DNA of 64,000 nt from Spirochaetes bacterium GWE1_32_154 (GCA_001829315.1 MIAY01000008.1:124001-188000), one strand, 5' to 3'; counted from the first letter of the stretch, positions 8,848 to 17,926 are shown. The notes: generated from the letters alone by a model not told the origin. Numbers and translations are program-made.

Positions 8848-9534
8848 TTATAAATTACCCTTTATTGATGAGTTCGGATCTCTGTTTTTTTCAATTTCAA
8901 TCATTTTAAGTTTTTCTTTTTCTACTTCAAGATCTTTTTTTAAGATCATATTTTTTATATTATTATTTTCATAGGTAAAATAAATTGAATCATCTGCAGA
9001 TAATCTGTTATTTCCAATGTCTGCAGCAAATGTTACATAAATACCGTTTATTATTATTTCATAATCATATCGGGTAAAAATCATATTTTCATCATTTTGT
9101 TTTAAAGTAACTTCATAGTTTTCACAGAAAAATGAAATTAAACTTTTAAATACCGATTTTGTATTAACCCATGACCTGTCTGCATATCGTTTTTTTAAAT
9201 AAACTTCAACTTTTGCTAATTTTAAACCATCAATTGTATTATTTGAATTATAAAAAGTGAATATTACATCAGAAGGTATATTTAAAAAAGGAGAACCTGT
9301 AGATACATATCGTACTTGTGAAGAAGTTCTTAATTCTGTTAATTCATCTTTCCCGGCAACAGTTTGGTAAAATTTTAAAGTTGATAAACCGGCTTCTTTC
9401 GTTGAGATTGTTCGTTGAATGTCCTTTAGACCGGAGCCCCATTCAAGTTTTAGTACTTTAGGTATTTCTTTTCCTTGAGAAAAGAATGTAAATGTCAATA
9501 AAATGTACAAGGAAGTAACGATAATTTTTTTCAT
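8848..9534 (-). CDS. Exported protein of unknown function
   Basis: No family recognised. Residues 1-20 form a clean signal peptide (MKK, hydrophobic core, TFFSQG), probably cleaved by signal peptidase I because no lipobox cysteine is present. The mature 205 residues are beta-rich and include KLEWGSGLKDIQ, an acidic middle, and a charged C-terminal helix (KKDLEVEKEKLKMIEIEKN). It lies 12 bases downstream of galK on the same strand and may be its last operon mate, though nothing connects it to galactose. It is the final gene of the long minus-strand run and is followed by a terminator. Confidence 0.75.
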   Translation of the reverse strand: MKKIIVTSLYILLTFTFFSQGKEIPKVLKLEWGSGLKDIQRTISTKEAGLSTLKFYQTVAGKDELTELRTSSQVRYVSTGSPFLNIPSDVIFTFYNSNNTIDGLKLAKVEVYLKKRYADRSWVNTKSVFKSLISFFCENYEVTLKQNDENMIFTRYDYEIIINGIYVTFAADIGNNRLSADDSIYFTYENNNIKNMILKKDLEVEKEKLKMIEIEKNRDPNSSIKGNL

Positions 9535-9546
9535 AGTAAATTCTCC

Positions 9547-10728
9547 TTAGAATAATTTGCAAGTTCCATTTCCGGCATTAAAACTATAGAAATCAGGTTT
9601 AATTCCTGAATCATTTGTATATTTGTTAGAAATTGTATTACACAATTGTTCCAATTTACCCGATTGGACAATATTTACTGTACATCCGCCAAACCCGGCT
9701 CCTGTCATTCTTGACGCAATAACTCCTTCAGTAGATCGAGCAATATCAACAAGTAAGTCAAGATGAAACCCGGTTACCTCATATTTTTCCCGTAATGAGT
9801 CACCGGATACGTTAATCTGCTTTGCAAGTCCCATTATATCATTATTTTTTAAATTTTCAACAGCCTTTTTTACTCTTTCATTTTCCTGAATAACATGATC
9901 TAATCTTTTTGTTAGTAATTCGTCATTTATACCATCTTTAACTGTATTATATCTGTCTAAACCAACATTACCCAGTTTTTTTTCGGTTATTCCCAGTTTC
10001 TTTAGCAATTCAAAACCTTTTTCACATTCTAATCTTCTTTCATTATACTTACTTTCTTCGAGTCTTCTTTTTTTATTGGTATTGATTACAAGTATTTCAT
10101 ATTCACCGGTTTCAAGCGGGGCATATTGAAATGATAAAGTATCACAGTTTAATTCTATTGCCTGACCTTTTTTTGCATTAGCACAAGCAAATTGATCCAT
10201 AATACCACATTGCAGTCCAATAAACTGATTTTCTGCCTGCTGCCCTTTTAATGAAAGTTCAACCATTTTTTCAGATCCGGGTTGAGGTATGGTATAACCA
10301 TTTTGATCTAAAAGACATATCATTGAAACCATTTCAAAAGATGCTGATGATGACAGACCGGCACTATCAGGAATATTGCCGGCAATAACAGCATCAAAAC
10401 CTGAATTGATTGAATATGAATCATTCGATAAAACATACAATACTGCTTTAAAATAATCACTCCAATGAGATTTTTTTATCATTGATGATTCTGTTTCAAT
10501 AGATATAATACCATCTTTAAAATTATCAGAATATATATTGATTTTCGATGAATTATTTTTTACTGCAAATATATACGTACCCTTATCTATACCAAAAGGA
10601 AGAACTAATCCACCGGTATAATCAGTATGTTCACCGATAAGATTTACTCTGCCCGGTGAAAAATAAAGATTACCTTTTGAATTATAATTAAATATGTCAT
10701 TAAACAGTTTTATTATAGCTTCTTTCAT
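9547..10728 (-). CDS. galK: Galactokinase
   Basis: Cytoplasmic GHMP-family kinase that phosphorylates alpha-D-galactose to galactose-1-phosphate, the first Leloir step. The galactokinase signature GRVNLIGEHTDYTGG spans 26-40, the ATP-binding loop PDSAGLSSSAS spans 120-130, the catalytic Asp is D178 in GIMDQF, and the third GHMP motif TGAGFGGCTVNIV is near the C-terminus. Length 393 is normal. No galT, galE, galM or sugar transporter lies in this window, so the rest of the pathway must be elsewhere. Family members can act on related sugars, but the conserved galactose signature makes the standard assignment likely. Confidence 0.94.
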   Translation of the reverse strand: MKEAIIKLFNDIFNYNSKGNLYFSPGRVNLIGEHTDYTGGLVLPFGIDKGTYIFAVKNNSSKINIYSDNFKDGIISIETESSMIKKSHWSDYFKAVLYVLSNDSYSINSGFDAVIAGNIPDSAGLSSSASFEMVSMICLLDQNGYTIPQPGSEKMVELSLKGQQAENQFIGLQCGIMDQFACANAKKGQAIELNCDTLSFQYAPLETGEYEILVINTNKKRRLEESKYNERRLECEKGFELLKKLGITEKKLGNVGLDRYNTVKDGINDELLTKRLDHVIQENERVKKAVENLKNNDIMGLAKQINVSGDSLREKYEVTGFHLDLLVDIARSTEGVIASRMTGAGFGGCTVNIVQSGKLEQLCNTISNKYTNDSGIKPDFYSFNAGNGTCKLF

Positions 10729-10787
10729 TATTGTATAATAGTAAATCCTCAGGAAATATCAAAGTGTTATTTTAAAATTAATAAAAT

Positions 10788-11651
10788 TTACTTATTTTGT
10801 AATTTATTTACATCAATTCCATAGGTATTTTCATCAATACATCGCTGTGCCTTACTTTTTGTTCCTTTATCTGAAGATTCAAGGGATTTTTTCATAAATT
10901 CCGGGTTAGCTGTAATAAAATCAGAACCATATTTATTAGGATCTATTGTAAAATCTACAATCATTTTGTATTGATTCTGACTGAGAATTCCTTCATTGAG
11001 AGCTGTGTCGAAAAATTCCCGTTCGATTTTTACCGATGAATAACACTCAATCCCTTGGCCGGTTAAAAATTCATACCCGCCCTGACAACGGTCAACAATA
11101 CTTGCAGTATGTATAAGTTTCCCGTTTGCATTTTTAATTGCCGGAATCCAGGCTCTTTCGTAACTTGATGCCTCGGTGATTAAATCGGCGATATGTGATA
11201 CTTTTTCATTATTAAGGTTTTTTATTTCGCCATCTTCATCATACAATTTTAAATCTTTAAAAATAAAAACATGTCGTTTACCGGTAAGTTTTGCAACGAG
11301 AATTGAGAAAAACCAATCCCTTCTTTCACCGCCTGTAATAATTGTTGCGTCATTAAAAAGACTTGATTTTTTTATCGATTCAACAAATTCTTCCATAACA
11401 TCCTGATAAAGGGCATTTGAATTGTAAAAACCGGTCACTTCTTCGGTAATTTCTTTAATAAGTTTTTCAGGCGTAGACACTAAAGAATCAATCAATGATA
11501 ATAATTGATCTGCATCATTTTTAGAACCATACAAAAAATGAGTATTAATGAAATACGGTCCGATTTTTCCAGACGTATACCAGAATGGACTCTCAGGATT
11601 TGCTACTTTAATAGCTTCTGTTTCAAATAGTTTTTTTGCAATAATATTCAT
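10788..11651 (-). CDS. Orotate phosphoribosyltransferase-like protein (degenerate PRPP motif)
   Basis: Resembles the phosphoribosyltransferase type I fold but is unlikely to be a standard PyrE. The opening ETEAIKV...FWYTSGKIGPYFINT matches the OPRTase substrate-binding hood, and TIITGGERRDWFFSILVAKLTGK matches the strand-loop-helix before the catalytic loop. The PRPP-binding motif, normally VEDLITTGGS, reads HIADLITEASS, so one acidic residue and the glycine pair are lost. About 287 residues, larger than PyrE (about 210), with an extra C-terminal region. Its start is two bases from the end of the ParB-like gene upstream, so the two are translated together. The family is moderately sure; the activity is unknown. 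Confidence 0.65.
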   Translation of the reverse strand: MNIIAKKLFETEAIKVANPESPFWYTSGKIGPYFINTHFLYGSKNDADQLLSLIDSLVSTPEKLIKEITEEVTGFYNSNALYQDVMEEFVESIKKSSLFNDATIITGGERRDWFFSILVAKLTGKRHVFIFKDLKLYDEDGEIKNLNNEKVSHIADLITEASSYERAWIPAIKNANGKLIHTASIVDRCQGGYEFLTGQGIECYSSVKIEREFFDTALNEGILSQNQYKMIVDFTIDPNKYGSDFITANPEFMKKSLESSDKGTKSKAQRCIDENTYGIDVNKLQNK

Positions 11652-11652
11652 G

Positions 11653-12567
11653 TTAACCTCTAATAAAAATTGATTTAATTTTTTGAAATGCTAATACGAC
11701 AGGATTTTGACCAAACTTTTTATTGTATGATTTTACAGCATCTTTTATTTGAATATCCTCACCGTATTTCTTTTTAAGATCATCCCAATGCCTGATAATC
11801 CAAACATATAAGTCTGACTCAGTTCTTCCCGGAAATCTAGTAAGCAGATTTTCGGACTTGATTTCGTTTATAATCGGCATAAATAAGTTGTCATACCAGC
11901 TTAACATAGCTTCATTAAAAGTTATTTGCTTTCCGCTGTCAATTCCAAGGTAATATTGATGACCGTGAATATGAGATAGTATGTCATCAAATCGTCCGGG
12001 AAATGAAAAATGCAGATCACTGACATCCCGTAGTTCATCAAGTCGGGTAATTTCTAAAAATGCTTTATTTTCATGTTCTATGACAATTTGTAATAAATCT
12101 TCCCGTGTCATATCAGGTTGTATAACAATATCAGTTTTTATTTCAATGACTTCCGCATCAATAAATTCTCTTCTTTGTTCTTTGGATACCGAAACTCTAT
12201 GATTACCGTCTCTTACAAAATAAACCCCGCCTAATTTATACAGCTTTATAGGTGGTAAGATTTTCTCCTGATAATGTGCTTCGTCAACCCGTTCCCATCG
12301 TTGTCGTAAGTTTCTTCTTTTAGGAAGAAATTCTTTATTAAAATCATTATAGCGTCCCTCACTACCGACAATTTCATTTATTTTCACGCATTGAAGTCCC
12401 CGGTACGCTTCATTTTTTACTTTAACATATTTCATAACTTCATGAAAAGAAAGTAAAGTGTTATTCTGACCTTTAATTCTTGATAAGATTCTGGAAAATA
12501 AAGCTTTTTGAAATGCCTTATCAAAATCTGTTCTAGTTACTTCTTTTATTGTCTCATTACTATACAT
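11653..12567 (-). CDS. ParB-like nuclease-fold domain protein
   Basis: The middle contains KLGGVYFVRDGNHRVSVSKEQ (about residues 140-160), the box-II-type turn of ParB/sulfiredoxin-fold domains, preceded by LPPIKLYKL. No helix-turn-helix or centromere-binding region of a true ParB is evident. The C-terminal half contains DLYVWIIRHWDDLKKKYG, which recalls DUF4032-type proteins (weak, by eye). It is not next to parA and is not the chromosome-segregation ParB. It sits immediately upstream of the phosphoribosyltransferase-like gene, so the pair may share a nucleotide-related or regulatory job. Function unknown. Confidence 0.7.
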   Translation of the reverse strand: MYSNETIKEVTRTDFDKAFQKALFSRILSRIKGQNNTLLSFHEVMKYVKVKNEAYRGLQCVKINEIVGSEGRYNDFNKEFLPKRRNLRQRWERVDEAHYQEKILPPIKLYKLGGVYFVRDGNHRVSVSKEQRREFIDAEVIEIKTDIVIQPDMTREDLLQIVIEHENKAFLEITRLDELRDVSDLHFSFPGRFDDILSHIHGHQYYLGIDSGKQITFNEAMLSWYDNLFMPIINEIKSENLLTRFPGRTESDLYVWIIRHWDDLKKKYGEDIQIKDAVKSYNKKFGQNPVVLAFQKIKSIFIRG

Positions 12568-12610
12568 TTTTCATCTCCAATTTATAACTTCCATTTCCTT
12601 CATTGAACTA

Positions 12611-13270
12611 TTAAACAACTTCATCTGTCTTTGGCTCTTTGATTTTAATTTTATAAAAACCGGAACAATTAATTACTTTTGTATTATGGTATTGAATTTC
12701 TCTTATAGCATTTCGATCCAACAGATGGACATGTCCGTGTATAAAGAATTGTGGCTTAAATGTTTTGATAAACCAGTTAAATGCTTTTAACCCATTATGA
12801 CACGGGTCTGGTAAATCGCCAATTTTAAAAGGTGGTGAATGAGCTACGAAAATATCAATATATTTACCATAAATAAGTTTGTTAATACATAATCGTGGAA
12901 TTAAAGCTAATAATTTGAAAAAGACTTCCCACTGTCTATATTGAAACGGACCACCGTTATACCATACTGAACCTTCAAAACCTGATATGATAACACCATT
13001 GATGGTATGCATTTTTAAATGGCAGTTTTTAAAACAAGATGGTATGTTTACTCTTGCTTTCTCACCAATACTCATCGTATAGTTTTTCGGATTAATATGA
13101 TTACCAACAACAAACAAAAGTGGTTTATTCAATTCACTCATTACAAAATCCATGTAATTCACTGAAATATCACCGCAACTTATAATTAAGTCAATATCAC
13201 TCATACGATATTTTAATTTTTCCGAATAAATAAGCGGGTCTATCCAATCTGAGATCGCAAGAATATTCAT
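12611..13270 (-). CDS. Calcineurin-like metallophosphoesterase
   Basis: Predicted cytoplasmic metal-dependent phosphoesterase. The ligand motifs appear in order: ISD near residue 7, ISCGDIS near 30-36, VVGNH near 54-58, VAHSPPF near 145, and FIHGHVHL near 185. The first motif lacks the usual second His (ISDWID instead of SDxH), as in many small members of the family. There is no signal peptide and no accessory domain. The substrate cannot be predicted. It starts six bases from the stop of the small zinc-ribbon gene downstream in the same operon. Confidence 0.8.
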   Translation of the reverse strand: MNILAISDWIDPLIYSEKLKYRMSDIDLIISCGDISVNYMDFVMSELNKPLLFVVGNHINPKNYTMSIGEKARVNIPSCFKNCHLKMHTINGVIISGFEGSVWYNGGPFQYRQWEVFFKLLALIPRLCINKLIYGKYIDIFVAHSPPFKIGDLPDPCHNGLKAFNWFIKTFKPQFFIHGHVHLLDRNAIREIQYHNTKVINCSGFYKIKIKEPKTDEVV

Positions 13271-13276
13271 AATTCC

Positions 13277-13507
13277 TCATTCTGTTGATAATTGTCTGGC
13301 TAATCTGTCATATTTATATTTTTTCATACACTCTTCACTGCAAACAAAATTTTCTTCGTTGTCATTGCCTTGTTTAATAAAGAAATTTCCGCACACACTG
13401 CATCTGATAAATTCTTTATAACATTCTGCACTGCAATATTGAATTGAACTGTTTTCTTCGAGGACTTCAAAATATTGTCCGCAGCCGGCACATCTTTTAT
13501 AAAACAA
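13277..13507 (-). CDS. Small double zinc-ribbon protein
   Basis: A 76-residue protein with two CxxC-type knuckle pairs: CAGCGQYF with YCSAEC, then CSVCGNFF with VCSEEC. Eight cysteines in regular spacing point to two zinc-binding ribbons of the MYM/TRASH-like kind. The start is TTG, chosen because AAAGGA lies seven bases upstream. It sits between a methyltransferase and a metallophosphoesterase gene. A role in protein or nucleic-acid contact is plausible, but nothing identifies its target. Confidence 0.75.
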   Translation of the reverse strand: MFYKRCAGCGQYFEVLEENSSIQYCSAECYKEFIRCSVCGNFFIKQGNDNEENFVCSEECMKKYKYDRLARQLSTE

Positions 13508-13534
13508 TTTTTTATCCTTTACAATATATTCTAA

Positions 13535-13554
13535 AAAGCCTTTATAGAGGCTTT
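13535..13554 (-). terminator. Weak intra-operon hairpin after the methyltransferase gene
   Basis: AAAGCCT (13535-13541) pairs with AGGCTTT (13548-13554) over a six-base loop, and the minus strand ends in a short T run. The hairpin overlaps the stop codon of the methyltransferase gene and may attenuate read-through into the zinc-ribbon gene. Confidence 0.4.
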
Positions 13555-14384
13555 ATTTTTTCAGGTTGTATTAAAAATGTTCCTCTATCACCGCATTTTA
13601 TTTTTTTTGCTGAATAGTCAAAAATCCGTTTGAAAAATGGATGTATCATCCCTGATGTAAAACCACTTCCAAATCGTGTATAACCGGTTACCTTCAGATT
13701 GTATCTTTTTAAAAGCATAATCAGTCCTTTTTTTGAAGGAATTTGAATATGTTCATCAGGCATGAAAAAACGCCATTTTGCACCAAAAAAGTTTTGAACA
13801 AAACCTGATAGTGGAACTTCGATTATAATAGAAGAATCCGGTTTAGTGATTCGTATACTATTTTCCATGAGTGATTGAATATCGGGAATATGTTCAAGAA
13901 CATTAAAAAGAAATAAAGTATCACAAGAAGATGTTTTAATGTCATCTAAAGATCCGTTAATGAGTGTGACGCCGTTTAAATCAATGGAATTTAAAAGCTC
14001 ATCAGATATGTCAATACCAATCGTTTCTTTGCTATTCATTTCAACCAGATAGCGAAGAAAATGCCCATTTGCACAACCTAATTCGATATTGGTTTTATTT
14101 GGGATTGTTTTACTATCAAATCCGATTTCTTTCAATGTCATATTTCTTTCATTTTTTAATGCATTATACCCCTGTTGATTAAGATACCCGGGATTCATAT
14201 TTTTTTTGATTTCTCTATAATTATTGTAGTATTCTTTAATTGTATTTTCATCCGGTAAAGGATATTGCATGATTGAACCGCATCGCTGACATGTATAATA
14301 GGTAACAGTTTTATTGTTTTCTGAAGATTGTACATGATAGCGTTTTTTATGTTTTGTTGAATTACAATAATTGCATTGAATCAT
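13542..14384 (-). CDS. SAM-dependent methyltransferase with N-terminal zinc ribbon
   Basis: Class I methyltransferase. The N-terminal CNYC and CQRC pairs form a zinc ribbon (about residues 4-35). The Rossmann core follows: IELGCANGHFLRYL (motif I, SAM-binding, near 100), TIGIDISDELL, and FLFNVLEHIPD near 155. The C-terminal half includes the insertion FFMPDEHIQIPSKKGL common in methyltransferases that modify sugars or small molecules. This architecture often occurs in polysaccharide or lipid modification, but no glycosyltransferases are nearby. It overlaps the upstream GHKL-HDOD gene by four bases, so the two are translationally coupled. The substrate is unknown. Confidence 0.82.
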   Translation of the reverse strand: MIQCNYCNSTKHKKRYHVQSSENNKTVTYYTCQRCGSIMQYPLPDENTIKEYYNNYREIKKNMNPGYLNQQGYNALKNERNMTLKEIGFDSKTIPNKTNIELGCANGHFLRYLVEMNSKETIGIDISDELLNSIDLNGVTLINGSLDDIKTSSCDTLFLFNVLEHIPDIQSLMENSIRITKPDSSIIIEVPLSGFVQNFFGAKWRFFMPDEHIQIPSKKGLIMLLKRYNLKVTGYTRFGSGFTSGMIHPFFKRIFDYSAKKIKCGDRGTFLIQPEKIKPL

Positions 14385-15856
14385 AGATGATCCACTATTT
14401 TTTTTATATCGTCAGGGGTGTTTATTCTGAAGAAATCCAGAGACTCTTTATTCATATTGGTATATATTTTTTCATAGTCTTTATTATGATTTTCAATACA
14501 ATTCGCAAAATAAACAAAATACACAATATCTTTATTTTCTTCATGTGATTTCTCGGGAGAGTGATGATTATCTATAACATCGATAAGTAAATCAGGAAAA
14601 TTCCATTTTCGAGCCAGTAAACCACCGATTGTTCGATGATTAATCCCTTGTGCAATTTTTTCAATCAGACTTAATGATATTTCTTTGTCATGACATATTT
14701 TATTAATTGAAGTAATGAAGGTTTCATCAATTGCAATAGCGAGGATTTTTCCAAGATCGTGGAGCAAGGCAGCAATATAGAGGTTTTCAAGTAAATGTCT
14801 GTGTAATTTCTTTTTTGCCAGAGAGAATGCTATATTTGCGACATTATTACAATGAGTGAATATCCCCTGTAATTTTTCTGTTTTATATCTTTCTTTGAGT
14901 ATTTTTTCACTGCCATACGAATAAATAATTGATTTTAAACCGGATAATCCTATTGTTTTTATTGCATCACTAATGGAAGAAACTTCTCTATACGTAAGAT
15001 ATAGTGGTGAATTTGAAAATTTAATAATTCTACCGGTTAATGCTGCATCTCTTATTACGACTTTTGAAAGTTCTTTGATATCAATGTTATCATTTAGAAG
15101 CATATTCTGAATTTGCATTATATGCTCGGGGAATTGTGGGATATCTTCTATCTCGCTCAGGATAGTGTCTTTAATGAATTCCTGATTTTCTGCAGTTGTC
15201 ACTGATAATGGTATTTTAATAGTTGAGTGAGTTATTCTGTCGTCAGAAAATATAATTAGATTATTTTGATCAAGATTTAATTTTTTTAATATTAAAATTG
15301 AGATAATAAGTCCTAATCCGGCACCTTCAGGATTATTTGTTACTGTTATCATAGCATCTTCAATTGATTTGAATTCAGTGGCATTTTGAATTTTATCATT
15401 GATTACTTTTTTTTCTTCATTAGTAAGACATGAATTATTTTCTATTGTGATTTCAAGAATATCATCAATAATTGTATAGCCGGTTTTTATATAAAAACCT
15501 TGCTCAGGCAGACTTTCTGTAAATTTATCCGTTTCAGAGATCAACGCTTTTTTAAAATTAATCATACCTTTACTATAATCATCTTTATTGGTTATCGTAA
15601 GGTTATTTTCGATAAAATATAATCGTTTTAAATTGCCTTTTTTTGCATTATTTAATATCTCTCTGTATATGTAACTGATATAATCAAACACATTATCTTT
15701 GCCTATATTTATTAATAATTTCTTTAATAGAATATTAAGAAAATCTTCTTCTTCAACGGTGAGTTTACTGCATTCAATTTGAAAATTTAAATCTTTTAAA
15801 AAAACATCAATAAGTTGTTCATGTGATGATTTATCTATTGAAAATACATTTTTCAT
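14381..15856 (-). CDS. GHKL ATPase-like / HDOD signalling protein (paralogue 1)
   Basis: Two-part signalling protein. The N-terminal 220 residues look like a histidine-kinase-type ATPase: YIYREILNNAKKGN is an N-box-like helix and EGAGLGLIISILILKKL a G2-box, but the G1 DxGxG is replaced by IENNSCL. The C-terminal half is an HDOD domain (about 235-430) with IPQFPEHIMQIQNML, the helix around TGRIIKFSNSPLYL, and LLHDLGKILAIAI. HDOD domains are noncatalytic HD relatives used in signalling. A 494-residue paralogue with the same order lies at 50845-52329. It precedes the methyltransferase gene with a four-base overlap and follows deoC by 12 bases, inside a metabolic operon. The output is unknown. 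Confidence 0.82.
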   Translation of the reverse strand: MKNVFSIDKSSHEQLIDVFLKDLNFQIECSKLTVEEEDFLNILLKKLLINIGKDNVFDYISYIYREILNNAKKGNLKRLYFIENNLTITNKDDYSKGMINFKKALISETDKFTESLPEQGFYIKTGYTIIDDILEITIENNSCLTNEEKKVINDKIQNATEFKSIEDAMITVTNNPEGAGLGLIISILILKKLNLDQNNLIIFSDDRITHSTIKIPLSVTTAENQEFIKDTILSEIEDIPQFPEHIMQIQNMLLNDNIDIKELSKVVIRDAALTGRIIKFSNSPLYLTYREVSSISDAIKTIGLSGLKSIIYSYGSEKILKERYKTEKLQGIFTHCNNVANIAFSLAKKKLHRHLLENLYIAALLHDLGKILAIAIDETFITSINKICHDKEISLSLIEKIAQGINHRTIGGLLARKWNFPDLLIDVIDNHHSPEKSHEENKDIVYFVYFANCIENHNKDYEKIYTNMNKESLDFFRINTPDDIKKIVDHL

Positions 15857-15868
15857 TATATACTCCGA

Positions 15869-16540
15869 TTAAAGGCTTTTATCTATGATTTCCAATCCTT
15901 TCGATGAACCAATTATATCAGCACCGGCATGTAACAGATTTACACAATCTTCAAGAGTTGCAATGCCCCCTGACGCTTTAATTTTAATTTTATTTTCTGT
16001 TAATGATTTTAGAAATCGAATACCATTTTCATCAGCTCCACAGGTTCCAAATCCGGTTGAAGTTTTTACTACATCACAGCCGGTTTTTATTATCAGATTA
16101 ACAATCAAACTGATTTGTTCTTCATTTAAATAACATGTTTCAATAATAATTCGTAATTCTTTGCCTGATGTTGCTTTTCGTATTGATGATAGTTCTTTTT
16201 CTATTAAAGGAATACTGGTCTTGTTAGTTGTACAATTTTTCAATAAAGAAATATTTAAAACAACATCAATAAAAGTTGCCCCGTCGTTGATCGCTTTTTC
16301 AGCTTCAAAGACTTTTGTTTCAACGCAATTGTACCCGAAAGGGAAGCCGATAACGGTTGCAATTTTATCTTTTGAACTGATTAGTTTCATCGCATCCCGA
16401 ACAAAAACAGGAGGTATGCAAATAGAATTAAAGTCTTTTCCGGCACTTTGTTTAATGAAATTATAATAGACATTCGCTTCAATACCCGGTTTGAGAATAG
16501 TGTTATCTATTTTAGACGCTAATTCATTAATTGATATCAT
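15869..16540 (-). CDS. deoC: Deoxyribose-phosphate aldolase
   Basis: Class I aldolase that cleaves 2-deoxyribose-5-phosphate to glyceraldehyde-3-phosphate and acetaldehyde in deoxynucleoside breakdown. The Schiff-base lysine lies in CDVVKTSTGFG (near residue 155), and the second active-site lysine in IKIKASGGI (near 185). The early segment DNTILKPG is a slightly divergent DHTxLKP. The N-terminal Asp/Lys relay and TIM-barrel length (223) are standard. The gene overlaps the end of purD by four bases, joining salvage and de novo purine functions in one transcript. Confidence 0.94.
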   Translation of the reverse strand: MISINELASKIDNTILKPGIEANVYYNFIKQSAGKDFNSICIPPVFVRDAMKLISSKDKIATVIGFPFGYNCVETKVFEAEKAINDGATFIDVVLNISLLKNCTTNKTSIPLIEKELSSIRKATSGKELRIIIETCYLNEEQISLIVNLIIKTGCDVVKTSTGFGTCGADENGIRFLKSLTENKIKIKASGGIATLEDCVNLLHAGADIIGSSKGLEIIDKSL

Positions 16541-17778
16541 GAGCCAATATCCTTTCTATAGAAAGAACCTTCAAAGCTAACCTGAGTGGCAAGTTTATAT
16601 GCTTTCTGAAGTGCTTCTTCTTTTGTTTTTGCTGTTGCAACGGCATTAAGCACACGGCCTCCGTTGGTAACAATTTCACCATGCATAAAAGCTGTTCCTG
16701 CATGAATATAGTCTTTCATAGACGTTTGAAATGAAATCTTTTTCCCTTTTTCATACTGTGCGGGGTAGCCTGCTGATGCGATAACAACAGATACTGCATA
16801 TTCATTTTTCCATTGCACCTCATTGAATTGTAAATTACCTGTTGCAGATTGATAAAAAATCTCAAGTAGATCATTATCAATTAATGGCATAATACCCTGG
16901 GTTTCAGGATCACCAAATCTGCAATTAAATTCAACAACTTTTGGGCCCTCATTTGTTAACATAAGACCTACATATAAAACACCGCGATAATCAAAATTTT
17001 CATTTTGAAAGCCTTTAATTATTCCGGGCATTACATCACTTTCTATTTTTTCTTTAAGTTTTTGTGTTAGTGAATTATGAGGCGCATAACAACCCATTCC
17101 ACCTGTATTATCACCCTGATCATTGTCATAGGCTCTTTTATAATCTTTTGCAGCAATAAGTTGAACAAATTTCTTACCGTCTGTAAGATAGAAAACGCTC
17201 ATTTCTTCACCGGTCATAAACTCTTCAATAACAATTTTATTACCTGATTTCCCAAGTGTGTTGTCTATCATATAGTCTTGTAACGTATGTAATGCTTCTT
17301 TTTCATTTAACGCAATTTTGACACCTTTGCCGGCAGCAAGGCCGTCTGCTTTAATCACCGTTGGATACTTTTTCAATGATTTTATGAACGTAACTGCATC
17401 ATCGTAATCTGTAAAAACATTAAAACCGGCAGTTGGAACATTATATTTTTTCATAAATTGTTTTGAAAAATCTTTACTGCCTTCAAGCATAGCTCCTTTT
17501 TTAGTCGGCCCGAATACTGGAATACCAAACTTTGCGGCTTCATCAGCTAAACCGGCAACAAGATATGTTTCAGGACCGGAAACAATTAAATCTATAGCGT
17601 TTTCCTTTGCCCAGAGTGCAATAGAGTCAATAGAATCATCACATTGAGCTTTTTCTGCTAAAGATTCAATACCGGGATTCCCGGGAAAACAAAAGAACTT
17701 TGTCAATTTTTGTGATTCTGCAATTTTTTGTGCAATTGCATGTTCTCTACCGCCACTGCCTATTAATAAAACTCTCAT
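16537..17778 (-). CDS. purD: Phosphoribosylamine-glycine ligase (GARS)
   Basis: ATP-grasp enzyme of purine synthesis: phosphoribosylamine plus glycine plus ATP gives glycinamide ribonucleotide. Visible motifs are LLIGSGGREHAIAQKI at the N-terminus, FGPTKKGAMLEGSKDFSKQFM, the ATP-grasp lysine in VIKADGLAAGKGV, and metal-binding VEFNCRFGDPETQ. Length 413 matches stand-alone bacterial PurD. No other pur gene lies in the window. The upstream element on this strand is tRNA-Leu (17842-17926), so purD could be part of a tRNA-led transcript. It is coupled to deoC by overlap. Confidence 0.96.
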   Translation of the reverse strand: MRVLLIGSGGREHAIAQKIAESQKLTKFFCFPGNPGIESLAEKAQCDDSIDSIALWAKENAIDLIVSGPETYLVAGLADEAAKFGIPVFGPTKKGAMLEGSKDFSKQFMKKYNVPTAGFNVFTDYDDAVTFIKSLKKYPTVIKADGLAAGKGVKIALNEKEALHTLQDYMIDNTLGKSGNKIVIEEFMTGEEMSVFYLTDGKKFVQLIAAKDYKRAYDNDQGDNTGGMGCYAPHNSLTQKLKEKIESDVMPGIIKGFQNENFDYRGVLYVGLMLTNEGPKVVEFNCRFGDPETQGIMPLIDNDLLEIFYQSATGNLQFNEVQWKNEYAVSVVIASAGYPAQYEKGKKISFQTSMKDYIHAGTAFMHGEIVTNGGRVLNAVATAKTKEEALQKAYKLATQVSFEGSFYRKDIGS

Positions 17779-17841
17779 TATAACTCCAATTTTTTGATTT
17801 AAGAAGAATTTTCTTCAAGAAGCCCTTGTTTATTTATATAT

Positions 17842-17926
17842 TGCCCGGAATGAGACTTGAACTCACAGGAACTTATCGTTCACTAGAATCTGAATCTAGC
17901 GTGTTTACCAATTTCACCACCCGGGC
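17842..17926 (-). tRNA. tRNA-Leu (anticodon CAG)
   Basis: The minus strand folds into a full class II tRNA. The acceptor stem GCCCGGG pairs with TCCGGGC, and the D-loop carries GGTAAACAC. The anticodon stem CTAGA/TCTAG holds the loop TTCAGAT with anticodon CAG. A long variable arm (GAAC/GTTC) and T-arm GTGAG-TTCAAGT-CTCAT follow, with discriminator A. The 3' CCA is not encoded. The 5' half overlaps the 3' end of the LCP reading frame. Confidence 0.96.

Noticed and set aside
11653-12567. Chromosome-partition ParB
   Set aside because: Only the nucleotide-fold turn is present; the helix-turn-helix and a parA neighbour are missing.
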